Source: JAWKWA01 sp041397765
GTDB taxonomy: Bacteria; Pseudomonadota; Alphaproteobacteria; Rhizobiales; Hyphomicrobiaceae
Reading direction: 5' to 3'
DNA: 64,000 nt
NCBI GenBank assembly: GCA_041397765.1
Contig: JAWKWA010000003.1
Coordinates: 1-64,000 of the forward strand
The translations under genes were made by a program, and so were the position numbers. The stretch's first letter is position 1. Every line of letters begins with the position of its first letter. Of this stretch, positions 20,161-28,075 are shown in pieces. The notes under the pieces were generated by a model. It was not told where the DNA came from. It did no database searches and worked only from the letters and a program-made list of their open reading frames with translations.

Positions 20161-20836
20161 GCGTCCGGCCTTTCCTGTCGGTGTCCCCGGCGCAAAGCCC
20201 CTTTTGGGCCGCAGCCGGCGAACCGGCGGAAAGGCCCAAGAAGGTCGACCCGAAAGAGCGAAGACACAGGAGGCCGGGCACCTGCCCTGCGGACGGCCCG
20301 AGCCGCCGCCCTCCCTTCAGCCTTCAACCGGGGAACGGTGAAGCCGCGACTTCTACAGGAACCCGGCCGGTCCGGCAAGGAGATTGGCGGCGGCGGAGCC
20401 GCAAGGGAATTGGGGGCGGCCGAGCCGCAAGGGCATTGGGGCGGCGGAGCCGCAAGGGCGACCCGGTGGCCGTGCATCTCGCAGGGGCGACCGGCGGTCG
20501 CCCGGGCCTCAAAACTCCAGCTCGATCCCGCGGGGCTTGCCCCGCCCTCGGGCTCGGCAGAAATGCGACAGTCGAGCCGAAGACGAGCCGAAGTGCAGCC
20601 CCCGCCCGCTCGGCAGCCTTGACTTCGCCTCCCCGGCCACCAATCTGAGAGCGGAAGAAACGGTGACGCGTGGCGAACGGCGACGACGGAGAGCCGCTTG
20701 CAGGCAAGGCCGGGCCGCAGAAGCGGACCTCGGTCCGATCCGCCGCGCCGCCGAGGCGCGCGAAGGCCGGCAACGGCGCAGGCGAGGCCGCGCATCCGAG
20801 CGAGCCAGGCACCGATGCGGGCGACCCCATCCGAAG
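20161..20836. other. Gap upstream of rpsF without a supported gene
   Basis: This 676-bp stretch should hold the rpsF promoter near its left end. No frame in it has a recognisable protein. The central part contains a 25/26-bp tandem repeat (20383-20459). Open frames across it are long only because of high GC. Confidence 0.6.
20383..20459. repeat. Three tandem 25/26-bp repeats
   Basis: Units at 20383-20408, 20409-20434 and 20435-20459 share an ATTGG-GGCGG-GAGCCGCAAGGG pattern and differ by a few bases. They lie outside any supported gene, upstream of rpsF. Confidence 0.85.
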
Positions 20837-23413
20837 ATGCGGCCGAGCCTGCCTCCCAGAATCGACCCCGCCGACGTCCGCGAGAAGGAGGACGCCCGCC
20901 GCCGCGCCCGCCTGATCGAGCTCAAAGCCAAGCTTGCGCGCGGCGAGCGACCAATGGGCGTCGCTCATGGCCGCTGGCTCGGCGATTTCCTCGACCAGCC
21001 GACCGGAGTCCGGCCTCCTCCTGGCCGAGGAGCGGCTGCTCGCGGCCGTGCTCGGGGAGGAATGCAGGCTGGAAGGGAAGGTCGCAGGTGACGACCTGCT
21101 GCAGAACCTGGACACGGCGGAGAGCGATGCGGCTGTGCTGGGCTTGGCGGCGGAGGCCGCAAGGCCGACCGCGAGACGCCGGAAAGTGGTGAGAGACTTC
21201 GTTCGGAGGTTGGATAACAATCCCTGGATGGGTGCTGATCTGTCTGGCCGCCTGAAGGCCCAGCCCCGCATTGTCCGAGAGAGCTGATCGGTGAAATCGT
21301 CGCACTTGCCCAGTTCGACGAGCCATCGCCGCCATCGCCAGCGCCGATCTCCTCGCCAAGCCCGGGCGTTGGCCCGCTGCGCGACAAGGCCGCCGAACGT
21401 CTCCGCGAGGACCTAGGATATGCCCGGGGCAACTGGCGCCGCGTCGACCCCGACGATCCGGCCAGCGCATCCGCGGGCCGTTCGCTTCCTCGTCCCTCTG
21501 GCGGCGACGGCGACGCCCCGGTGCACGACAGCGGGGTTCGCCTCATCGGCGCCAGCGCGTCACCGGCGCCTTCGACCATCGAAGGCACACGCAAGGTGCG
21601 GGCCTTGTGGCTGCATGGCTGCCGCTTCGCCGAGGCCCCGGTGCTCCGCAATGCCAGCCTCGCCCATCTTCTGCTCGCCGGCAGCTTCGTGCGTTGGGCG
21701 TGACTCTTCCTCCACTCTGCGCGTGGATCTGGCGTCGAAGTCCGACGGGTGTGGCCGACCCTGACGGTCATGCGGCGGCTTCTCGGCCGAGGGCGAAGTG
21801 GCTCCCTCGGCGCCGACATCGGTGGCGATCTCGAATGCTCCAGCGGCACCTTCCGCAACCGCACCCCATCGGGCGGGCGTGGCGCTAGCGGTGTCTTCCA
21901 CTCCACTCTCCGCTGCCGACAGGCTGAAGACCGGCGGCACGGTGTTCCTTAGACAGGGCTTTTCGCCGAGGGAACGGTGCGCTCGGCGCCGCCATTGGCG
22001 GCAATCTCGAATGCTCCAGCGGCACCCGCAACCGCACCCCATCGGCGACGGCGTCGCGCTCATTGCCGACGGGCTGAAGACCGCCGACGTGTTCCTCGCG
22101 GCGGCTTCTCGGCCGAGGGCGCGGTGCGCCTCCTCGGTGCCGACATCGGCGGCAATCTCGAATGCTCCAGCGGTACCTTCCGCAACCGCACCCCATCGGG
22201 CGGCGGCGTGGCGCTCGGTGCCGACGGGCTGAAGACCGGCGGCACCGTGTTCCTCGACGACAGCTTCTCGGCCGAGGGCGAGGTGCGGCTCCTCGGCGCC
22301 GACATCGGCGTCGATCTCGCCTGCATGGGCGGCACGTTCGACAATGCGGTCGCCAGAGCCGGGCGGCCGCAGGGCGCCAGCCCGCAGCCCTATGCGGCCG
22401 ATGCCCTCACGATCGATAAGGCCCGGATCGCCGGCACGCTCTGGCTCGGCCCGGCGGCCAAGCCCAATGACCAGCCCGTCACCCTCAAGGGCTCGCTCGA
22501 CCTGCAAGGCGCCCATGCCAAGCTGCTCGTCGATGATCCCGCCTCCTGGCCGGGCGGGGCGGGTGGTGCGGTCATCCAAGGCCCGGGCGGCGCCAAAATC
22601 TGGGCGGCGATCAAGCTCGACGGCTTCACCTATGACCGCTTCTCCGGTGTGGCCCCGACCGATGCCGATACGCGGCTGAAATGGCTCGCCCGCCAGCCGC
22701 ACGTCCACCGCATCACAAGCTTCCGTCCCCAGCCCTACGAGCAACTCGCCAAGGTTCTGAGCGAGATGGGTCACGAGCGCGGCGCCCGCACCATCGCCAA
22801 GGCGCGCGAGAAGGCCGAGCGCCGGGCCCGCCTCGCCAATGCCTGGCCGGGCTTTCCCTGGGCCTTGCCGCGCCGGCGGGACCATGTCGCCGGCACGCTC
22901 GCCGCCATGCTGCTGCTCGGCCTCCTCGCCGGCTATGGCTACGGCTTCAAGCGCCTCGTCGGCATGATGCTGGCACTCTGGCTCGCCGGCGCCGGTCTCT
23001 ATGCGCTCGCCGCCGACCAGGGCCGGATGGCGCCGAGCAATCCGCTGATTTTCAACGATCCGGTGCTGCAGGCGGCCTGCACGGGCCACTGGGCCGATTG
23101 CGGGAAGCTGCCGGACGAGGTGACCGCCTATTCCCCGCTCATCCATTCGCTCGACGTGGTGCTGCCGATCGTCAGCCTCGATGTCGAGGCCGACTGGGCG
23201 CCGCTGTTCGTCCGCCCCGACCCCGTGGCGGGCACGCCCGGCTCCGTCGTCGTCATCCCCACCGATGACCCCTACATCCTGAAGCTCCCCTGGCCGACCG
23301 TCACCCTGCCCTACTGGGCGCTCCGCCTTTTCTACTGGTCACAGATTCTGCTCGGCTGGGCGTTGAGCGCCTTGCTCGTCGCCGTCCTCACCGGCGTCAT
23401 GAAGCGCCAGTGA
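20837..23413 (+). pseudogene. Repeat-rich (beta-helix-like) membrane protein, 5' half broken by frameshifts
   Basis: The last 1.3 kb (about 22100-23413) is an intact frame. It has one to two copies of a roughly 54-residue unit (LLGADIGGNLECSSGTFRN, ADGLKTGGTVFLDD, SFSAEGEVRL). A non-repeat segment follows, then a basic helix (KAREKAERRARLANAW) and about three membrane helices. A Cys pair lies in the loop between helices two and three (ACTGHWADCG). Upstream, the same kinds of repeat and a helical N-terminal region (MRPSLPPRIDPADVREKED, LLLAEERLLAAVLGEE, RALWLHGCRFAEAP) continue back to ATG 20837 but are scattered over all three frames with stops at 21287 and 21701. Short strand-like repeats of this kind suggest a right-handed beta-helix. 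Function unknown. Whether decay or sequence errors broke it is undecided. Confidence 0.55.
21798..22345 (+). repeat. Degenerate tandem repeats inside the repeat-protein gene
   Basis: A word beginning CTCGAATGCTCCAGCGG and continuing into CGCAACCGCACCCCATCGG recurs near 21830, 22008 and 22157. A second word (GCTGAAGACCG) recurs near 21922, 22068 and 22229. The spacing is about 150-180 bp, matching a coding unit of about 54 residues. Copies differ by small deletions that change frame. Confidence 0.75.
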
Positions 23414-23446
23414 CGTTCGGGCCGCGCCCCGCCGCCGCCGCTCGCC

Positions 23447-24199
23447 TCACCGCCCGCCGCTCACCTCGATGAACGAGCCGGTCGTGTAGCTGGCGGCGTC
23501 GGAGAGCAGGAAGGCGATCGCCTCGGCGCATTCCTCGGCCGTCCCCGCCCGCCCCATCGGCGTCGCCGGCGCGATCCGCGCGACCCGTTCGGGATCGCCC
23601 GCCGAGGCGTGGATCTCGGTGAGGATGATGCCGGGCCGGATGGCGTTGACGCGGATGCCCTCGGCCGCCACCTCGCGGGCAAGCCCGATGGTGAGCGAAT
23701 CGAGCGCGCCCTTGGTCGCCGCATAGTCGATGAACTCGCCCGGCGAGCCGAGCCGGGCCGCGACCGAGGAGACGTTGACGATCGCCCCACCCCCGCCGCC
23801 ATGGCGCGTCGACATCGCCCGCACCGCCTCCCGGCAGGCGAGGAAGGCGCCGATCACATTGGTCCTGAGGATGCGCTCGAGCCGGCCGGCGTCCATCTCC
23901 TCGAGCCGCGAGGACGGGCTGACGATGCCGGCATTGTTGACGAGACCGCTGAGGGGACCGAGCGCCGCCCGCGCTGTCTCGAACAGCCGCACCGTATCGG
24001 CCTCGCTGCCGGCATCGGCCGGAACCGCGATCGCCCGCCCGCCGCGCCCGGTGATGTCCTCGACCACCCTATGGGCGGCCGCCGCGTTCGACAGATAGCT
24101 GATCGCCACGCCATGCCCGCGCGCCGCCAGCAGCCGCGCGCTCGCCGCGCCGATGCCGCGCCCGCCGCCCGTGACGATCACCGTGCCCTTCGCGCTCAT
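23447..24199 (-). CDS. Short-chain dehydrogenase/reductase (FabG-like)
   Basis: A 250-residue SDR with TGGGRGIG at 10-17, NNAG at 88-91, Ser at 144-145, and Tyr159 and Lys163 (YAATK). It ends with the FabG-like IEVSGGR. The ATG at 24199 (MSAKGTVIVTGGG) gives the standard N-terminus. Family members reduce 3-oxoacyl or sugar substrates; the substrate here is not readable. It is convergent with the repeat-protein gene (33 bp gap) and downstream of trmL across a gap holding four 16-bp repeats. Confidence 0.9.
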   Translation of the reverse strand: MSAKGTVIVTGGGRGIGAASARLLAARGHGVAISYLSNAAAAHRVVEDITGRGGRAIAVPADAGSEADTVRLFETARAALGPLSGLVNNAGIVSPSSRLEEMDAGRLERILRTNVIGAFLACREAVRAMSTRHGGGGGAIVNVSSVAARLGSPGEFIDYAATKGALDSLTIGLAREVAAEGIRVNAIRPGIILTEIHASAGDPERVARIAPATPMGRAGTAEECAEAIAFLLSDAASYTTGSFIEVSGGR

Positions 24200-24273
24200 G
24201 CTGCTCTCCCGCCTCGCCGGACGCCCGTGTCCGCCCGTCCGGATCTGCGCCCCTCGCCCGCTCCATGCCCCGG

Positions 24274-24337
24274 CGATGATGGGCGCCATCGATGATGGAC
24301 GCCACCGATGATGGACGCCACCGATGATGGGCGCCAC
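24274..24337. repeat. Four tandem 16-bp repeats
   Basis: Units 24274-24289, 24290-24305, 24306-24321 and 24322-24337 follow the pattern CGATGATGG(A/G)CGCCA(C/T). They lie between trmL and the SDR gene, about 75 bp upstream of the SDR ATG. Confidence 0.92.
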
Positions 24338-24389
24338 CGCATCCGCCCGCAAGCCGTTCGGGCGGCCTTGCGCCGATCGCCCGCCGCCC

Positions 24390-24854
24390 TCAGCCGTCCT
24401 CCGGCAATCCGCCGGTCTGGCGCAGCGCCTCGGCAAGCGCGATGGCCGCCGCGACCGCCACGTTCAAGGAGCGCAGGCCTGCCCGCATCGGAATGCGCAG
24501 CCGCGCATCGGCCCGGTCGTGCACCGTCTCCGGCACGCCCGCGCTCTCGCGCCCGAGCAGGATCACGTCGTCCGCGGCGAAGCGGAAATCGAAGAGCGAG
24601 GTCGCGCCCCGCGTGGTGAGCAGGACCAGCCGGGCCGGCGGTCGCGCCATGGCGGCTTCGAACGCCTGGAAGCTCGTATGACGCCGCACCTCGACATGGT
24701 CGAGATAGTCGAGCCCGGCGCGGCGCAAGGCCCGGTCGCCCATGTCGAAGCCGGCCGGCCCGATCACCTCGACGCCGGCGCCGAGACAGGCGGCGAGCCT
24801 GAGAATGGTGCCGGCATTCTGGGGGATGTCGGGCTGGTAGAGGGCGAGGCGCAT
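24390..24854 (-). CDS. trmL: tRNA (cytidine(34)-2'-O)-methyltransferase
   Basis: A 154-residue SPOUT methyltransferase modifying the wobble base of certain leucine tRNAs. Family motifs are LYQPDIPQNAGTILRLAACL at the N-terminus, LLTTRGATSLFDF, LLGRESAGVP and RIPMRAGLRSLNVAVAAAI, which form the knotted SAM site. The length is typical. It is divergent from petA, with about 320 bp between the two starts. Confidence 0.93.
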   Translation of the reverse strand: MRLALYQPDIPQNAGTILRLAACLGAGVEVIGPAGFDMGDRALRRAGLDYLDHVEVRRHTSFQAFEAAMARPPARLVLLTTRGATSLFDFRFAADDVILLGRESAGVPETVHDRADARLRIPMRAGLRSLNVAVAAAIALAEALRQTGGLPEDG

Positions 24855-25164
24855 CGGATCTGCCGTCGATGGCGTTGCGGAGAAAGGTGAGAATAGGAGA
24901 GCGGCGCGGCCGTCCCCAGCCCTTTCGACGGGCCGCAGCCTCGCCGCAGCGTGGCTCTTGAGCGCGTGGCGAAACGATGGCAAAAGGTCGCGCCGAGAGC
25001 GGCCCGCTCGGGGGTGCATGGACCGTTCGATCCTGACATAGTACGGCCCGGCCGACCGGTCCCGGGCCAGTCCTTTCTGTCACCGCGCCCAGATCGTGCT
25101 GCTGTCACCCGCCCGGGTGATGCGGCCGCCACGCTCGTGCGTGAGGCCGGGTCAGCGAATTCAA

Positions 25165-25172
25165 GAAGGAGG
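25165..25172 (+). promoter_or_regulatory. Ribosome-binding site fixing a TTG start for petA
   Basis: GAAGGAGG ends six bases before TTG 25179. The in-frame ATG at 25200 is too far from it (27 bases), so TTG is the better start. Confidence 0.75.
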
Positions 25173-25178
25173 CAACCC

Positions 25179-25769
25179 TTGGCTGCCCACACCAGTGACA
25201 TGGCGGAACCGAACCGCCGCGACTTCCTCGTGATCGCGGCGGGCGCCTTCGCCGCTGTCGGCGCCGCAGCCGCCCTGTGGCCTGCCATCGACCAGATGAA
25301 CCCGGACGCCGCCGCGCTCGCCCTTTCGACCACCGAGGTCGATCTGGCGCCGGTCGCCGAGGGCCAGTCGATCACCGTGCTCTGGCGCGGCAAGCCGGTG
25401 TTCATCCGCCACCGCACGCCCGACGAGATCAAGGAAGCCCAGAGCATCACCGAGGCCAATATCGGCGAGCTGCGCGACCAGACGGCCGAGAATCCGATGA
25501 TTGCCGCCGATGCGCTCGCCCTCGACAAGAACCGCACCCTGCCCGGCAAGGAGCAGTGGATCGTGCTGATCGGCGTCTGCACGCATCTCGGCTGCATTCC
25601 CCAGGGCCAGGCGATCGGCAGCCCGCGCGGCGACTATGACGGCTGGTTCTGCCCGTGCCACGGCTCGCACTACGATGCCGCCGGACGCATCCGCAAGGGT
25701 CCCGCGCCGCGCAATCTGGACCTGCCGACTTACGCGTTCATCTCCGATACCAAGATCAAGATCGGCTGA
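25179..25769 (+). CDS. petA: Ubiquinol-cytochrome c reductase iron-sulfur subunit (Rieske)
   Basis: A 196-residue bc1 subunit carrying the [2Fe-2S] cluster. The N-terminus has a twin-arginine signal (RRDFLVIAAGAFAAVG) that also acts as the membrane anchor, then ALWPAIDQMNPDA. The two Rieske boxes are CTHLGC and CPCHGSHYD. TTG 25179 is chosen because of the strong ribosome-binding site; it gives MAAHTSDMAEPNRRDFL. petA is followed by petB after 11 bp, forming the petABC operon whose complex moves electrons from ubiquinol to cytochrome c while pumping protons. Confidence 0.96.
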   Translation: MAAHTSDMAEPNRRDFLVIAAGAFAAVGAAAALWPAIDQMNPDAAALALSTTEVDLAPVAEGQSITVLWRGKPVFIRHRTPDEIKEAQSITEANIGELRDQTAENPMIAADALALDKNRTLPGKEQWIVLIGVCTHLGCIPQGQAIGSPRGDYDGWFCPCHGSHYDAAGRIRKGPAPRNLDLPTYAFISDTKIKIG

Positions 25770-25780
25770 GGGCCAGGACC

Positions 25781-27061
25781 ATGTCGCATCAATCGAGCTA
25801 CCGGCCCAATTCGGGCTTCGAGCGCTGGGTGGACGAGCGCCTGCCGCTGATCCGCGTCGGCGTCGATTTCGCCACCTTCCCGACGCCGCGCAACCTCAAC
25901 TATCTGTGGACCTTCGGCGGCATCCTGACCTTCTGCCTCGTGGTGCAGATCATCACCGGCGTGATCCTGGCGATGCACTATGTCGCCAACGACAGGATGG
26001 CGTTCGACTCGGTCGAATCCATCATGCGCGACGTCAATTGGGGCTGGCTCTTGCGCTACACCCACGCGGTCGGCGCCTCGATGTTCTTCCTCGCCGTCTA
26101 CATCCACATCTTCCGCGGCATCTATTACGGGTCGTACAAGGCCCCGCGCGAGATCCTGTGGATGCTCGGCGTGCTGATCTTCCTGCTGATGATGGCGACC
26201 GCCTTCATGGGCTACACGCTGCCCTGGGGCCAGATGAGCTTCTGGGGTGCGACCGTCATCACCAACCTGTTCTCGGCGCTCGATTCGATCATCCCCGGCG
26301 TCGGCACGGCGGTCGTCGAATGGCTGTGGGGCGGCTACTCGGTCGGCAACGCCACGCTCAACCGCTTCTACAGCCTGCATTATCTCCTGCCCTTCGCGAT
26401 TGCCGGGCTCGTCGTCCTGCACATCTGGGCCCTGCATGTCGTCGGCAACAACAATCCGACCGGCGTGCCGATCAAGCGCGAGTCCGATGCCATTCCCTTC
26501 CATCCCTACATGACGCTGAAGGACGGCTTCGCGCTCTCGATCTTCGCCATGCTGTTCGCCTGGTTCGTGTTCTACGTGCCGAACTATCTCGGCCATTCGG
26601 ACAACTATATCGAGGCCAATCCGCTGGTGACCCCGGCGCATATCGTGCCGGAATGGTACTTCCTGCCCTTCTACGCCATCCTGCGCGCCATCCCGAACAA
26701 GCTCGGCGGCGTCATCGCCATGTTCGCGGCGATCGCGGTGCTGTTCATCCTGCCCTGGCTCGACACCAGCCGCGTCAACTCGACCAAATACCGGCCGATC
26801 TATCGCTGGTTCTTCTGGCTCCTGGTGATCAGCAGCCTCGCCCTCGGCTATCTCGGCTCCAAGCCGCCGGAGGGCTGGTACGTGATCTTCGCGCGCATCT
26901 TCACGGCCTACTACTTCCTGCACTTCCTGGTCATCCTGCCGATCGTCGGCCTCATCGAGACGCCGCGGCCCTTGCCGCGCTCGATCACGGAGGACGTGCT
27001 GGGCAAGGGTTCGGGCGGGGGAACGCCCGCCGGCGCCGCGGCCGCCCCAGAGAAGCGCTAG
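25781..27061 (+). CDS. petB: Cytochrome b subunit of the bc1 complex
   Basis: A 426-residue integral membrane protein with eight or so helices that binds two b hemes and holds the Qo and Qi quinone sites. Heme-ligand histidines lie in LRYTHAVGASMFFLAVYIHI and FAIAGLVVLHIWALHVVG. The Qo-site PEWY motif is in VPEWYFLPFYAILRAIPNK. The C-terminus ends in a short Gly/Ala-rich tail. The ATG at 25781 lies 11 bp after petA, and 21 bp separate it from petC. Confidence 0.98.
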   Translation: MSHQSSYRPNSGFERWVDERLPLIRVGVDFATFPTPRNLNYLWTFGGILTFCLVVQIITGVILAMHYVANDRMAFDSVESIMRDVNWGWLLRYTHAVGASMFFLAVYIHIFRGIYYGSYKAPREILWMLGVLIFLLMMATAFMGYTLPWGQMSFWGATVITNLFSALDSIIPGVGTAVVEWLWGGYSVGNATLNRFYSLHYLLPFAIAGLVVLHIWALHVVGNNNPTGVPIKRESDAIPFHPYMTLKDGFALSIFAMLFAWFVFYVPNYLGHSDNYIEANPLVTPAHIVPEWYFLPFYAILRAIPNKLGGVIAMFAAIAVLFILPWLDTSRVNSTKYRPIYRWFFWLLVISSLALGYLGSKPPEGWYVIFARIFTAYYFLHFLVILPIVGLIETPRPLPRSITEDVLGKGSGGGTPAGAAAAPEKR

Positions 27062-27082
27062 GTCAGAACGAGGGAAACGACG

Positions 27083-27985
27083 ATGTTCGGCATCAAAGGC
27101 AGCATCCTCGCCCTCAGGGGCGGACTGACGGCGGCAGCCGTCGCGATGGCCCTCCTCGTTCCGGCCGGCACGGCGGCCGCGGCCGAGGCGATGGACCATC
27201 AGATCGAGCACCAGGACTGGTCGTTCGCCGGCCTGTTCGGCCACTTCGACAAGGCCCAGCTCCAGCGCGGCTACAAGGTCTACAAGGAGGTCTGCGCCGG
27301 CTGCCACGGCATGCGGCTTCTCTCCTTCCGCAACCTCGCCGAGCCGGGTGGTCCCGGTTTCACCGAGGAGGCGGTCAAGGCCCTCGCCGCCGAATACGAG
27401 TATGACGACCTGGCCGACGACGGCAGCGTCGTGAAGCGGCCCGGCCGCCCTTCGGACCACTTCAAGAGCCCGTTCGCCAACTCCAAGGAGGCCGCCACCG
27501 TCAACAACGGTGCCGTGCCGCCCGACCTGTCGGTGATCGCCAAGGCCCGTTCGGTCCATGCGGAGATGCCGTTCTACATGGAGCCGGTGAAGTGGGTCCG
27601 CGAGATCGCCACCGGCTATCAGGAGGGTGGCCCGGACTACATCCACGCGCTTCTGACGAGCTATCACGACGAGGTGCCCGCCGGCATGACGACGGCCGAG
27701 GGCAAGCCCTTCGTGCTCGCCGACGGCATGAACTTCAACACGGCCTTCCCGGGCTTCCAGATCGCCATGCCCAAGCCGATCTCGGATGGCCAGGTGGAAT
27801 ACACCGACGGCGCTGCCCAGACGGTCGAGCAGTATTCCAGGGACGTGTCGGCCTTCCTGATGTGGGCCGCCGAGCCGCATCTGGAGGCCCGCAAGGCGCT
27901 CGGTCTGCGTGTGCTGATCTATCTGATCATCCTCGCCGCCCTGCTCTTCCTCGCCAAGCGGGTGATCTGGTCGCGCGTCCACTGA
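27083..27985 (+). CDS. petC: Cytochrome c1
   Basis: A 300-residue bc1 subunit with an N-terminal signal (LTAAAVAMALLVPAGTAAAA), the heme c motif CAGCH near residue 72, and a probable Met ligand in FQIAMPKPISDG. It is anchored by a C-terminal helix (VLIYLIILAALLFLAKRVI). Most of the protein faces the periplasm, passing electrons from the Rieske centre to soluble cytochrome c. It is the last gene of petABC, with a terminator 40 bp after its stop. Confidence 0.97.
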   Translation: MFGIKGSILALRGGLTAAAVAMALLVPAGTAAAAEAMDHQIEHQDWSFAGLFGHFDKAQLQRGYKVYKEVCAGCHGMRLLSFRNLAEPGGPGFTEEAVKALAAEYEYDDLADDGSVVKRPGRPSDHFKSPFANSKEAATVNNGAVPPDLSVIAKARSVHAEMPFYMEPVKWVREIATGYQEGGPDYIHALLTSYHDEVPAGMTTAEGKPFVLADGMNFNTAFPGFQIAMPKPISDGQVEYTDGAAQTVEQYSRDVSAFLMWAAEPHLEARKALGLRVLIYLIILAALLFLAKRVIWSRVH

Positions 27986-28024
27986 TCCTGCCGGTCCCTC
28001 GATTGGCCGGCCCTGACAGACGAG

Positions 28025-28064
28025 CGGTTTCCGTCCCGATTCCAAAAGGGGCGGAAACCGTTTT
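28025..28064 (+). terminator. Rho-independent terminator of petABC
   Basis: A 13-bp stem (28025-28037 with 28048-28060, one G-T wobble) and a 10-nt loop are followed by TTTT at 28061-28064. It sits between petC and uvrC and ends only 12 bases before the uvrC ATG, so uvrC must have little or no 5' leader of its own or be reached by read-through. Confidence 0.85.
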
Positions 28065-28075
28065 AGTATCAAGCG

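Noticed and set aside
24274..24337. Possible CRISPR array
   Set aside because: Units are 16 bp with no spacers and no cas genes nearby; it is a plain tandem repeat.
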